In this document: positions 8,454 through 15,611 of the stretch, piece after piece | Numbering within the stretch: position 1 is the first letter of the stretch | Layout: every line of letters begins with the position of its first letter | Assembly: GCA_944382995.1 (NCBI GenBank) | Contig: CALWOF010000004.1 | Span: forward strand, 1-48,577 | Direction of reading: 5' to 3' | Origin: an uncultured Oscillospiraceae bacterium | GTDB lineage: Bacteria > Bacillota > Clostridia > Oscillospirales > Oscillospiraceae | DNA length: 48,577 nt | Translations under genes and position numbers: made by a program | Notes under the pieces: generated by a model | Database searches by the model: none | What the model was told of the DNA's origin: nothing | What the model saw: only the letters and a program-made list of their open reading frames with translations

Positions 8454-8710
8454 GCTTTTTCAACGATGTCTACGGCGACCAGGAGCTGACCGCCCGGGCC
8501 AAGATGCTTTGTCTCTATCTCCATGACCGGGCCAACGGAGAGGGCGAGAGCTGGTACGCTATCGGCACCATCGCCCAAGACCTGGCTCTCTCCCGTTCCA
8601 CGGTGAAGCGGGCGCTGAATGATCTGGTTCGGCTGGGCAGAGTGGAGAGGCTCCCCCGTTACCGGGAGAACGGCGGCCAAACCTCCAACCTGTACCGCTT
8701 GCGGAAATGA
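8450..8710 (+). CDS. Small winged helix-turn-helix protein
   Basis: An 86-residue DNA-binding protein. Residues 25-60 carry a helix-turn-helix with 'TIAQDLALSRSTVKRALNDLVRLGRVERLPRY', typical of the HTH_36/replication-initiator type winged helix. It starts inside the coupling-protein stop (ATGA) with GGAGGAG upstream, so it is coupled to it. A role in regulating or replicating the element is likely. A much longer frame starting inside the coupling-protein gene is a shadow. Confidence 0.75.
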   Translation: MSFFNDVYGDQELTARAKMLCLYLHDRANGEGESWYAIGTIAQDLALSRSTVKRALNDLVRLGRVERLPRYRENGGQTSNLYRLRK

Positions 8711-9036
8711 GGGCAGACGAAAAGCGCAGCCTCCCCGCCAGGGGGAGGCTGCGCCAGTCAACTGGACCTGGGGCTGGGTCATCACGGTCCACCCAGAAGG
8801 TCACAGTTGAAGGAAATTTATCATCAGAGGAAAACAAAGTGCCTGCAATTTTGATGAAAAAAGAAAAGTTCTCAGTTATTTTATGCAATTTCTTTTACAG
8901 CGTCGACAGCCTGTTTCTCGAGTTAGTAGATGAGATTTTCAAGCTGGTCCACATAAGACTTGACTCAAATTGGAAACAATTACTCTGTTGAAGATCTCGC
9001 TTGGTGTTGCTTTCCCAGCAAAATCCGTCTTACTCC
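8711..9036. other. Gene-free gap with a perfect hairpin and palindrome
   Basis: The gap begins with a perfect 13-bp stem (8724-8736 with 8742-8754, loop GCCAG) followed at once by the palindrome CCAGTCAACTGG (8754-8765). There is no T-tract, though the stem could still stop transcription from the coupling-protein operon. From about 8800 the sequence turns AT-rich and marks the border of the cargo block. No gene is supported. Confidence 0.6.
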
Positions 9037-9549
9037 CTAACCCTTATCGGTAGGGGGTATGGTACCCCGTATAATTTGTCCTTCACCAATATTTCTTTCA
9101 AGTACAGTCATCGCGGCAGTATGGCTATCTGGTCCTCCATTCGATGCGCAGTAGTAAGTTAGAACGATAGGTCTAATATTCCTTTCAAATAAATCTAGGG
9201 CTGTTTTCAATACGCAGCAATCAGTATCGATGCCGACAATATATGCTTCCGTGATCCGAAACTGCGCAAGCAGATTCAATACTTGCTCCGTACAAGAAGA
9301 GTATATATGTTTATCAATCACATAATCAGCTTTTTCCTGTACAAATGGGATTAGATCCGTCTCTGGAGAAGCCATAAGCCGCTTCCAATGCATAATTGTC
9401 TCAAATGGTCCTCCCCAGTTGATAAATTTTGTGGCGATGATAGGCCCTTCTCGAAACTCGCTCATCAGTTTCTCGATGCGCGGAAGGACAAATTCTGTCT
9501 TCGGACTGACAAACCCGTTCTGGACATCGACTACAAAAAGACACTTCAT
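9037..9549 (-). CDS. Isochorismatase-fold cysteine hydrolase
   Basis: A 170-residue protein of the isochorismatase/nicotinamidase fold. The catalytic triad is visible: D8 ('VVDVQNGF'), K80 ('VIDKHIYSS') and C112 ('GIDTDCCVLKTA', with the usual cis-peptide region before it). Family members hydrolyse isochorismate, nicotinamide, or similar amides; the substrate cannot be told. GGAGGAAATCAAT precedes the ATG. It lies 16 bases after the membrane-protein gene upstream, so they are probably cotranscribed. Both genes are much more AT-rich than the flanking operon, a sign of separate acquisition. Confidence 0.85.
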   Translation of the reverse strand: MKCLFVVDVQNGFVSPKTEFVLPRIEKLMSEFREGPIIATKFINWGGPFETIMHWKRLMASPETDLIPFVQEKADYVIDKHIYSSCTEQVLNLLAQFRITEAYIVGIDTDCCVLKTALDLFERNIRPIVLTYYCASNGGPDSHTAAMTVLERNIGEGQIIRGTIPPTDKG

Positions 9550-9565
9550 ATTGATTTCCTCCGAT

Positions 9566-10810
9566 TCAATTCTTCCAGATCAGCAAAAGAATTCCCAGAA
9601 CGATAATGGCTATGTTAATCAGTATTCCGGCGTGTGGGAACAAGTGATCTCCATATTCCGCAACAATTGGTGCAATTTCAATCACTGCAATGAAAAAAAG
9701 CAGCAATTCGCTAGATTGCCCCAAACGCCTTTGGCGGATCCCGACCTCTAACTGCTCTCGGTCGAGGAGATATTTAATTTTTCTCCGTAGCCGCTGAATA
9801 TTATCTGCCAATCCGCTGGTATCTACGAGTCCCCGTTGGATTTCAAGAATCCTGGAGGGCATACTGGAGTCATTGAAATCCAAAAGCCGGTCCTCCAAAA
9901 GTTCTAACTCATAATTTTGGCGCTGTAAGTCAATAATTTCTCTTCTGGTAATCTTTGATGGCATTCCCAAATTTTTATCCAGGCAGTAAATATAAAACCA
10001 ATCACATTGTAGCTGAACCTCCAACGCGATATATTCTTCCCGATCAGTATTCTGAATCTGCCCCACCAAAACGACAGCCGCCCAACTCATATATGTGTTT
10101 AAATGGCGATGCCGCTCAAAATCATGCAGTTCTTCCCCACTCTCCAGACTGTTCAAAATTTTTGAAATATCAAATCCAGACGCACTGGCTGTTGAAAATT
10201 TACTTGAGTCCTCCAAATACAACAGTGCGGGATCCATCAGCGCATAGATATTGCGCTTCAACCATCCAGGAAAATTTCGAAAATCTTCTCCGTTCATCAA
10301 GTCTTTATCGATTTCAAACATGGATAATGTCATGATATAGGAAAGTCCCCGGTTTTCAAACTCCGCATTGGCGCTCTTTCTCAGTTCTCGTTCATGTTTG
10401 CTGCCGGCGCGAACAATTGCCCTCAGATCAGCTATGGTCGCATCCAACACACTGGATTCTGGATGGGCCCATTTGAACAGCTGCGAGTGGGCAATCTTTC
10501 TGTTCTCACAGTAAAGCACCGAGAACTCCTGATACCTATCCCCAAAGCTAACCGGGCTCTCCTGGATCACGGACACACAGAGTCCGTTTTCAAAGACATA
10601 CATCTCGACTTTGTCATTAATTTTGAACGCGGCGCAGCAGCCCTTAATAATTGATTCCTGACGGGGCGTTAAATCCTTTTCCTGAAACTGTTCCAGCACA
10701 GTCCGCTGAATAGCCTGTACATCTGCGTTCGTCAACTGTCGGCCCAGATCGAAGGGGATCACCCGGATCGGGTATGCTGTCACATGCTCTTTCATCTCGC
10801 TCCCATCCAT
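9566..10810 (-). CDS. Unrecognised protein with coiled coil and two C-terminal membrane segments
   Basis: A 414-residue protein: a large soluble N-terminal region (1-290), a charged predicted coiled coil (about 295-365, 'LADNIQRLRRKIKYLLDREQ') and two membrane segments at about 368-386 and 394-412, with only a few residues after. The order resembles RMD1/DUF155 and CorA-like proteins, but I do not see a diagnostic motif of either. The start is the ATG with AAGAAGAG upstream; another ATG five codons later (10795) also has a site. It is the first gene of an AT-rich pair with the cysteine hydrolase, 69 bases after the nuclease toxin gene. An immunity, sensing or effector role is possible but unproven. 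Confidence 0.65.
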   Translation of the reverse strand: MDGSEMKEHVTAYPIRVIPFDLGRQLTNADVQAIQRTVLEQFQEKDLTPRQESIIKGCCAAFKINDKVEMYVFENGLCVSVIQESPVSFGDRYQEFSVLYCENRKIAHSQLFKWAHPESSVLDATIADLRAIVRAGSKHERELRKSANAEFENRGLSYIMTLSMFEIDKDLMNGEDFRNFPGWLKRNIYALMDPALLYLEDSSKFSTASASGFDISKILNSLESGEELHDFERHRHLNTYMSWAAVVLVGQIQNTDREEYIALEVQLQCDWFYIYCLDKNLGMPSKITRREIIDLQRQNYELELLEDRLLDFNDSSMPSRILEIQRGLVDTSGLADNIQRLRRKIKYLLDREQLEVGIRQRRLGQSSELLLFFIAVIEIAPIVAEYGDHLFPHAGILINIAIIVLGILLLIWKN

Positions 10811-10879
10811 TCTCTTCTTTTGGAAGCCAGAGCCGGACGGCCAGCACCCCCCGGCCATCCAGCTCTGATCCTTATTTTT

Positions 10880-11458
10880 TTAAAACTGTTTTGCGCGATC
10901 CTTCCAGTACTGCCTGCGGAACTTCTCATACTTGTCTGCGTCGAAACTCTTCCTGCCCTCTCCGTCCTTTCGGAAGCTGGGCGTCCCCAGATGGATCTGT
11001 CGGCTGTACTTGTCATGGTCTGTGGCCGGGATCTCTAGCATGGTTCCATCCCGCTCTTCGCCCGCGAAAAAGCCGTATCCGCGGAGGGTTTCCCGTCCGC
11101 TGACGTGGTGGAGTTCCACCTGGACCAGCACCGGTTTTCCCGTCTCGTCCCGTACCTGGACAAACGGGGCCTTGCCGTCCCGCATGAGCTCAATGTTGGT
11201 AGTGTCTGCCGTCACCTCGTGCCCGTTCATATATTTTGTCCCGGCGGGAACGCGACAGGCCGGGTCGATATCCCGGTTCTGGTAGACGGTCCGCTTTACC
11301 GGCACCTCACGGCGCGATTCCGTGCCCGCATCAGCCACGGACACCGTCCCCTGGTATTCTGTTCTGACGTAGCGGCCGCCCTTCCCATAGGCCGCCCGCC
11401 CCTGCGCCTGGCCCCCCGCCGCCGGGGACGCACCGCTGGCCGCGGCGGGAGCCGTCAA
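10880..11458 (-). CDS. LHH-family HNH/Endonuclease VII toxin domain
   Basis: A 192-residue protein whose C-terminal half matches the LHH nuclease toxins of the HNH/ENDO VII superfamily: 'TNIELMRDGKAP' (87-98), the L116-H117-H118 triad of 'VELHHVSG', 'ATDHDKYSRQIHLG' (145-158) and a final 'FRRQYWKDRA'. These domains are usually the tips of secreted polymorphic toxins. The N-terminal 28 residues are an Ala/Gly-rich linker. No ATG is available; the frame opens with TTG overlapping the stop of the upstream gene (TTGA) and with no clear ribosome site. It could be made by re-initiation or by a -1 frameshift on AAACCCT just before that stop, which would fuse it to the upstream helical protein. No obvious immunity gene is seen. 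Confidence 0.78.
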   Translation of the reverse strand: MTAPAAASGASPAAGGQAQGRAAYGKGGRYVRTEYQGTVSVADAGTESRREVPVKRTVYQNRDIDPACRVPAGTKYMNGHEVTADTTNIELMRDGKAPFVQVRDETGKPVLVQVELHHVSGRETLRGYGFFAGEERDGTMLEIPATDHDKYSRQIHLGTPSFRKDGEGRKSFDADKYEKFRRQYWKDRAKQF

Positions 11459-11757
11459 GGGTTTGCACCGGAGACAGAGAGATTCTTTCCGATAATCGCC
11501 GCCAGCGCCGCCGCGGCCACCACCAGGTTCTTCTGCACCTTGATGACCGAGCTGTGCCCGGTCTTTTGGGCCTCCTCCACCAGGGTGAGGATTTCCTTGA
11601 TCTGGGCGGTATGGGGGCCCAGGACCTCTTGGAGCTCCTCAAAGGTACTCTCCAGGCTGGTGGACGCCTCCGCGATCATCTGTGTGGCCTCCGGCAGTGC
11701 CGCCGCCAGATTCTTCAGCGCCTGAACGCCAGTCTCATCCATTTTGACTTTTCCCAT
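11455..11757 (-). CDS. Small helical protein, candidate N-terminal carrier of the nuclease toxin
   Basis: A 100-residue protein, almost all helix: an amphipathic acidic part (residues 6-62, 'LKNLAAALPEATQMIAEAS') and a hydrophobic Ala-rich helix at 74-90 ('LVVAAAALAAIIG'). The length and helix content recall WXG100/LXG-type secretion domains, but a Trp-x-Gly motif is absent. GAGGTG lies upstream of the ATG. The last codons GCA AAC CCT TGA contain the pattern A-AAC-CCT, so a -1 shift would continue into the LHH nuclease. It follows the 96-residue gene by 11 bases. Confidence 0.7.
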   Translation of the reverse strand: MGKVKMDETGVQALKNLAAALPEATQMIAEASTSLESTFEELQEVLGPHTAQIKEILTLVEEAQKTGHSSVIKVQKNLVVAAAALAAIIGKNLSVSGANP

Positions 11758-11768
11758 CCTGTCACACC

Positions 11769-12059
11769 TCAGCTTTCGTCCATTTCCCGCAGCCTGCGCA
11801 GATACTCCACCAGGTCGTCCCGCTCCTCCGACAGCTTGGCGGCCAGGGTTCTCGCAGTACTGACGGCCTCCTCGTATTTCTTGACTCCCAGCAGGACGTT
11901 CCTCTGGGCAGTCAGGCTGGCCTCGTCCCCCTCCATGTTGTCCATGCAGGTCTGCACCGCCGTGAGCATCACCTGGCAACTGTTCTCCACCTTGGTACAG
12001 AAGGTCCCGATTTCCTCAATCATCGTGTCATAGCACGCAACATCTCCCCAATTTGCCAA
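11769..12059 (-). CDS. Small helical protein of the type VII-like cluster
   Basis: A 96-residue acidic helical protein ('CQVMLTAVQTCMDNM' and a C-terminal coiled coil 'LSEERDDLVEYLRRLREM'). It is of WXG100 size and sits directly after the FtsK/EssC-type ATPase, where such substrates are often encoded, but it has 'NWGD' at its N-terminus rather than a central Trp-x-Gly turn. The start is TTG with a strong AAGGAGGG site; the next in-frame ATG is 12 codons in. Role as substrate, chaperone or structural partner is inferred from size and place only. Confidence 0.7.
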   Translation of the reverse strand: MANWGDVACYDTMIEEIGTFCTKVENSCQVMLTAVQTCMDNMEGDEASLTAQRNVLLGVKKYEEAVSTARTLAAKLSEERDDLVEYLRRLREMDES

Positions 12060-12083
12060 AGTCCTGTCCCTCCTTCATGTTTT

Positions 12084-15000
12084 TTATGTAAACGGTGACA
12101 TCACCGTTCCATCCTCCGCAACGCTCCAGCCGTCCCAGGACACGCCTGGATGCAGGTAGGGCCGGAAGCTGTAGCGGTCAATGGTGTCCGTGTAAAGGCA
12201 GACATGCTCTGCCAGCGAGGAGGCTGCCGCAGTGCCGAAGAGCATCCGGGACTCGTCTGCGGAGATGCGGAAGGTGAGCCGGTGGCGGAACGCCTCCTCC
12301 CGGATCCCCACCTGCTTGAAGTCCGCGTAGGAACTGGCGCACAGCAGGAAGTGAAGGCCGTTTCTGGGGCCCTGCTGCACAATGTATTTCAAGTCCTCTT
12401 TGGCATTGTAGGCCCGCACCTGTGCTGCCTTCTGGACAGGCGATTCCGGGGTACGCTCTGCCAGGGTTGGGGCGGAGCCTTCCGCGGGTTCCTGAATCTG
12501 AGGGGTCTCTCCGCCGCCCTGCCCGCTCAGCTGTGCCCATAGAGCGTCCAAGTCGTCCAGATTCAAAAATTCCTCCTCTTCCTCTTCGCCCTCCTGGCTG
12601 CCGCTCTGGGCGGCCATGGCCTGGGAAAACTGGGCGCGCAGCCGGGCCGACGCCTCGTCCTCTTCTCCGTCTGCCAGGATGCCGGCCGCAGCCGCGGCGA
12701 GTGCGCCCGCTGCGGAGCCGGCCTGCTCCGCCCCGGAAGCCTGCTGGGCCTTCTGGAAGGTCTCCATGAACTCAAAGTCCATACAGATGCTCTCAAACCC
12801 CAGCAGCACGATGAGCCGGTCCTCCAGGGGTTCGCCCTGGTTCAGCCGCTGCCGGAGAGAATGGATAGAGGCGCAGATCCGGTCCAGATCCGTCTCAATC
12901 TCCCAGCCTTTCCAGGCGCCCTCCCTGGCGGCGCGGTACAGAGGGTTCCGCTGATAGGCCCACACCTCCACCGCCCGCTTCTGGGCTTTAAAGGACTTTA
13001 CTGCGGACGTGACGACAGAGATACCGCAGTTCTGCTCACTTGCGCCGCACAGCAGCAGCAGGTTTTGCCGGGATTCCGGCGTGATTGAAATTTCCCGCAT
13101 ACTGCGCATCAGCCGGGGTGTCCCCGGAAAAAGGAAGATCTCATCACCGTTGTATCCGCCTCCGGCCAGCAGGGTTTTCCGCTCCCGGGCGGCCCTGTCG
13201 GCGTCATAGGCCTCATATGTGTTGCCGTCCACCAGCACGGGGTGTTTGTTCACATAGGTGTGGATATCACCGGGCTGGTAGGTTTCCACTGGCACCATCG
13301 TCCGGTTCAGGGACTCGATCATCTGATCCCGCACGCTGTAATCCGGGAAATACATCACCAGAACCCGCATCACCTGGGGCAGCGTGTCCGCGCTCACCCG
13401 GTATTTCACCAGAGCGTAGTGGGGCGGAAGCGCGTCCATCCAGTTGCGGACCTGTTCCGTCTTTAGGTTGGGGGACAGTTCCAGGGTCTCGGTGATCTCC
13501 TCCTTCGTCCCCTTCATGGCGATCCGCTGCTGGATCTGGGCCCTGGCCGTGGGCGTCAGGCCGGCAATGCCCGTGGTAAAGGTCTGGCTGGAAAACAGGA
13601 ATCGGATGCCCAGCGCTGCACCCTTGGCCAGCAGATTCTGCAGCTTGAGCTTGTAGGTCTGGGAGTCCGCGATGGCCTGGGACATGATGGAGAACTCGTC
13701 CAGGATGACGAAGATCACCGGCATGGGCTCCTCCAGCGCGTCGGGGGCGATCTGGTCGATCCGCTCCTTCCCCAGGCGTGCAAAGATTCGCTGCCGCTCC
13801 ATCATCTTGTCTGTGAGCTTGTCGATCAGGTCATAGACCAGCTCCTGGGACTCATCCAGCAGGATATACTTCACATGGGGCGGACAGTTGGTGATGTACC
13901 GCTTGAATTCCAGCTGCTTGAAGTCCGCCAGCCACAGTTCCACATTGTCCGGATGGTACTGGCGGATCAGCCCGGCAATCAGGGTGTGGAGTAGCGTGGA
14001 CTTGCCAGAGCGGGAAGCGCCCACCAGATAGGCGGCAAAGTTCTCATTTTCAAAGGAGAGGCTGTGGGCGCGGTCCTTGCTGTCAATGCCGAAGGGCAGT
14101 TCAATCTTTTGATAAGCACGGACATACGCCGGCAGCTGGGCGCAATCGTACCGCTTCGGATACTCGTTTCCGATGCTGTGCTCCTCCAGCCGGCGGACCC
14201 GCACTGCCTCGGCGTATTCCGCTGGGATCTCCCCTGAAAAGGTATACCAGGTGAAGCGGCGGGGTGCCTCTTCTCCATACCGGATCAGGGTTTCCCGTGG
14301 GAGCATGGTGACCTGTATGGCGTTCTGGGCAGCGTACTCCGGCAGCGGCAGCGTCTCGGCGTCCTGCGGGGTGTTCCGCTGATAGGTCACACTGATAAAG
14401 GAGATCCCGTACCGCTCGTAATTGGTCATGATCCGCTGGAGGTAGTCCCGATCCCGGCTCTCAAAGGCGTTTGGCCAGCCGAAGAGCACGATGGTCCGCC
14501 TTGGCAGCTGCCTGCTCTCCTCCGCTGTCTCGTTGTACTCCGACACAGAGTCACACAGTTCCAGCGCCTCGTCCAGGTCTGCGAACGAAGAGACGATCCG
14601 CTCCAGCGCGGCAGACAGCTGCTCCGGATTCCGCGGCACCTGCGCGATGGCAAAGGTATTCTCCATCTGCCGCAGAGATCCCAGCGCGGCGGAATTGAAG
14701 CGGACGGCATCCAGCACATAGACCTTATTCCTGCCGGCCGGGTACCCTTCCAGGATCTTCAAAATCAGATTCTGCAGAGCCCTGTCCAGCTGCCTGGCGC
14801 GGGACGGCGTGCAGGTGACGGCCATGGCGAACTCCCGTCCAGTGTCCAACTCCACCGGCAGCAGCACCCGGCCTGACTCGCTGTCATAGAATTTTCCCAT
14901 CAGCGTTTTCAGGACCGGCCGCTGCTCCTTCGGCACATGGAGCGGTGCGGCGCAGGCGCCCGGGGCCACTGCGCCCCGGCGCACCTCCGGGCAGACGTAG

Positions 15001-15584
15001 GTCTCAGGAGGTGTCTCATACCAGTACTGCCGGTTGGCTGCTGTCACCTCCGCGGCAAAAGCCGCCATCTCATCGCTGAGGACCAGGTCCCGGAACTCCC
15101 CGTTTAGCCGGTCAATCCGGCTCTCCAACTCCCGAATCTCGTCATCGCGGCCGGTGTCGGCCTCCTCCTTCAGCTGTGCGATGCGCCGGGTGAAGTCCTG
15201 CTTCTTCCCCTCCAGGAAATGCTCGTCGCACTTGGCCACCACATAGACCCGCTGGGCATAGGGGTCGTTGGAGGACATGGGGTCGATCATCATGGCCCAG
15301 CTCCGCAGGCGGTTCAGGTTTACCCGGTAGCCGGGCGGGGCCTCGATGGTAAGGACATTTTTGCTCTCCAGGTTCCGCTCCGCCAGCCGCCGGAAACCCT
15401 CGATCTTCAGCAAATACTCGTCGATCTTCCGGATCTGCTCCTCCAGCTTGGCAATCCGCACCGGCAGGTCTCCCTCCCGCCGCGTCTGGATCGCGGAAAC
15501 GGCCTCTCTAGCGGCAGTGATCTGATCCTCGATCTGCGCAGTCCGCTGATGCATCCGCGTATAGTTTTCAAGCAGTGAATCCAT
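12084..15584 (-). CDS. FtsK/SpoIIIE (EssC/EccC-like) ATPase without membrane anchor
   Basis: A 1166-residue protein with three nucleotide-binding modules, as in the ATPase motor of type VII secretion. The central one is intact: Walker A 'GASRSGKST' at 522-530, 'LWLADFKQLEFKRY' after it and Walker B 'VIFVILDEFS' at 623-632. The first module (about 240-460) has only a Walker B-like strand ('RTIVLFGWPN'), and the third (about 830-1160) has a degenerate A site ('LLLCGASEQN') and 'LIVLLGFES'. A coiled coil fills residues 1-75. An acidic tract sits near 1000. Unlike EssC it has no FHA domains or membrane segments, so it must be docked by partners. The start is the ATG with AGGAGG nine bases upstream, eight codons inside the longest frame. 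Confidence 0.85.
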   Translation of the reverse strand: MDSLLENYTRMHQRTAQIEDQITAAREAVSAIQTRREGDLPVRIAKLEEQIRKIDEYLLKIEGFRRLAERNLESKNVLTIEAPPGYRVNLNRLRSWAMMIDPMSSNDPYAQRVYVVAKCDEHFLEGKKQDFTRRIAQLKEEADTGRDDEIRELESRIDRLNGEFRDLVLSDEMAAFAAEVTAANRQYWYETPPETYVCPEVRRGAVAPGACAAPLHVPKEQRPVLKTLMGKFYDSESGRVLLPVELDTGREFAMAVTCTPSRARQLDRALQNLILKILEGYPAGRNKVYVLDAVRFNSAALGSLRQMENTFAIAQVPRNPEQLSAALERIVSSFADLDEALELCDSVSEYNETAEESRQLPRRTIVLFGWPNAFESRDRDYLQRIMTNYERYGISFISVTYQRNTPQDAETLPLPEYAAQNAIQVTMLPRETLIRYGEEAPRRFTWYTFSGEIPAEYAEAVRVRRLEEHSIGNEYPKRYDCAQLPAYVRAYQKIELPFGIDSKDRAHSLSFENENFAAYLVGASRSGKSTLLHTLIAGLIRQYHPDNVELWLADFKQLEFKRYITNCPPHVKYILLDESQELVYDLIDKLTDKMMERQRIFARLGKERIDQIAPDALEEPMPVIFVILDEFSIMSQAIADSQTYKLKLQNLLAKGAALGIRFLFSSQTFTTGIAGLTPTARAQIQQRIAMKGTKEEITETLELSPNLKTEQVRNWMDALPPHYALVKYRVSADTLPQVMRVLVMYFPDYSVRDQMIESLNRTMVPVETYQPGDIHTYVNKHPVLVDGNTYEAYDADRAARERKTLLAGGGYNGDEIFLFPGTPRLMRSMREISITPESRQNLLLLCGASEQNCGISVVTSAVKSFKAQKRAVEVWAYQRNPLYRAAREGAWKGWEIETDLDRICASIHSLRQRLNQGEPLEDRLIVLLGFESICMDFEFMETFQKAQQASGAEQAGSAAGALAAAAAGILADGEEDEASARLRAQFSQAMAAQSGSQEGEEEEEEFLNLDDLDALWAQLSGQGGGETPQIQEPAEGSAPTLAERTPESPVQKAAQVRAYNAKEDLKYIVQQGPRNGLHFLLCASSYADFKQVGIREEAFRHRLTFRISADESRMLFGTAAASSLAEHVCLYTDTIDRYSFRPYLHPGVSWDGWSVAEDGTVMSPFT

Positions 15585-15611
15585 TGCGGTCTCCCTCCTG
15601 ACATGCAAGAA

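Noticed and set aside
8707..8991. A plus-strand frame starting at the stop of the winged-helix gene.
   Set aside because: It runs through the hairpin and palindrome, has no ribosome site and no protein-like pattern.
11769..12059. Naming the small helical proteins as true WXG100 (EsxA) proteins.
   Set aside because: Neither has the central Trp-x-Gly turn; only size, helix content and position agree.
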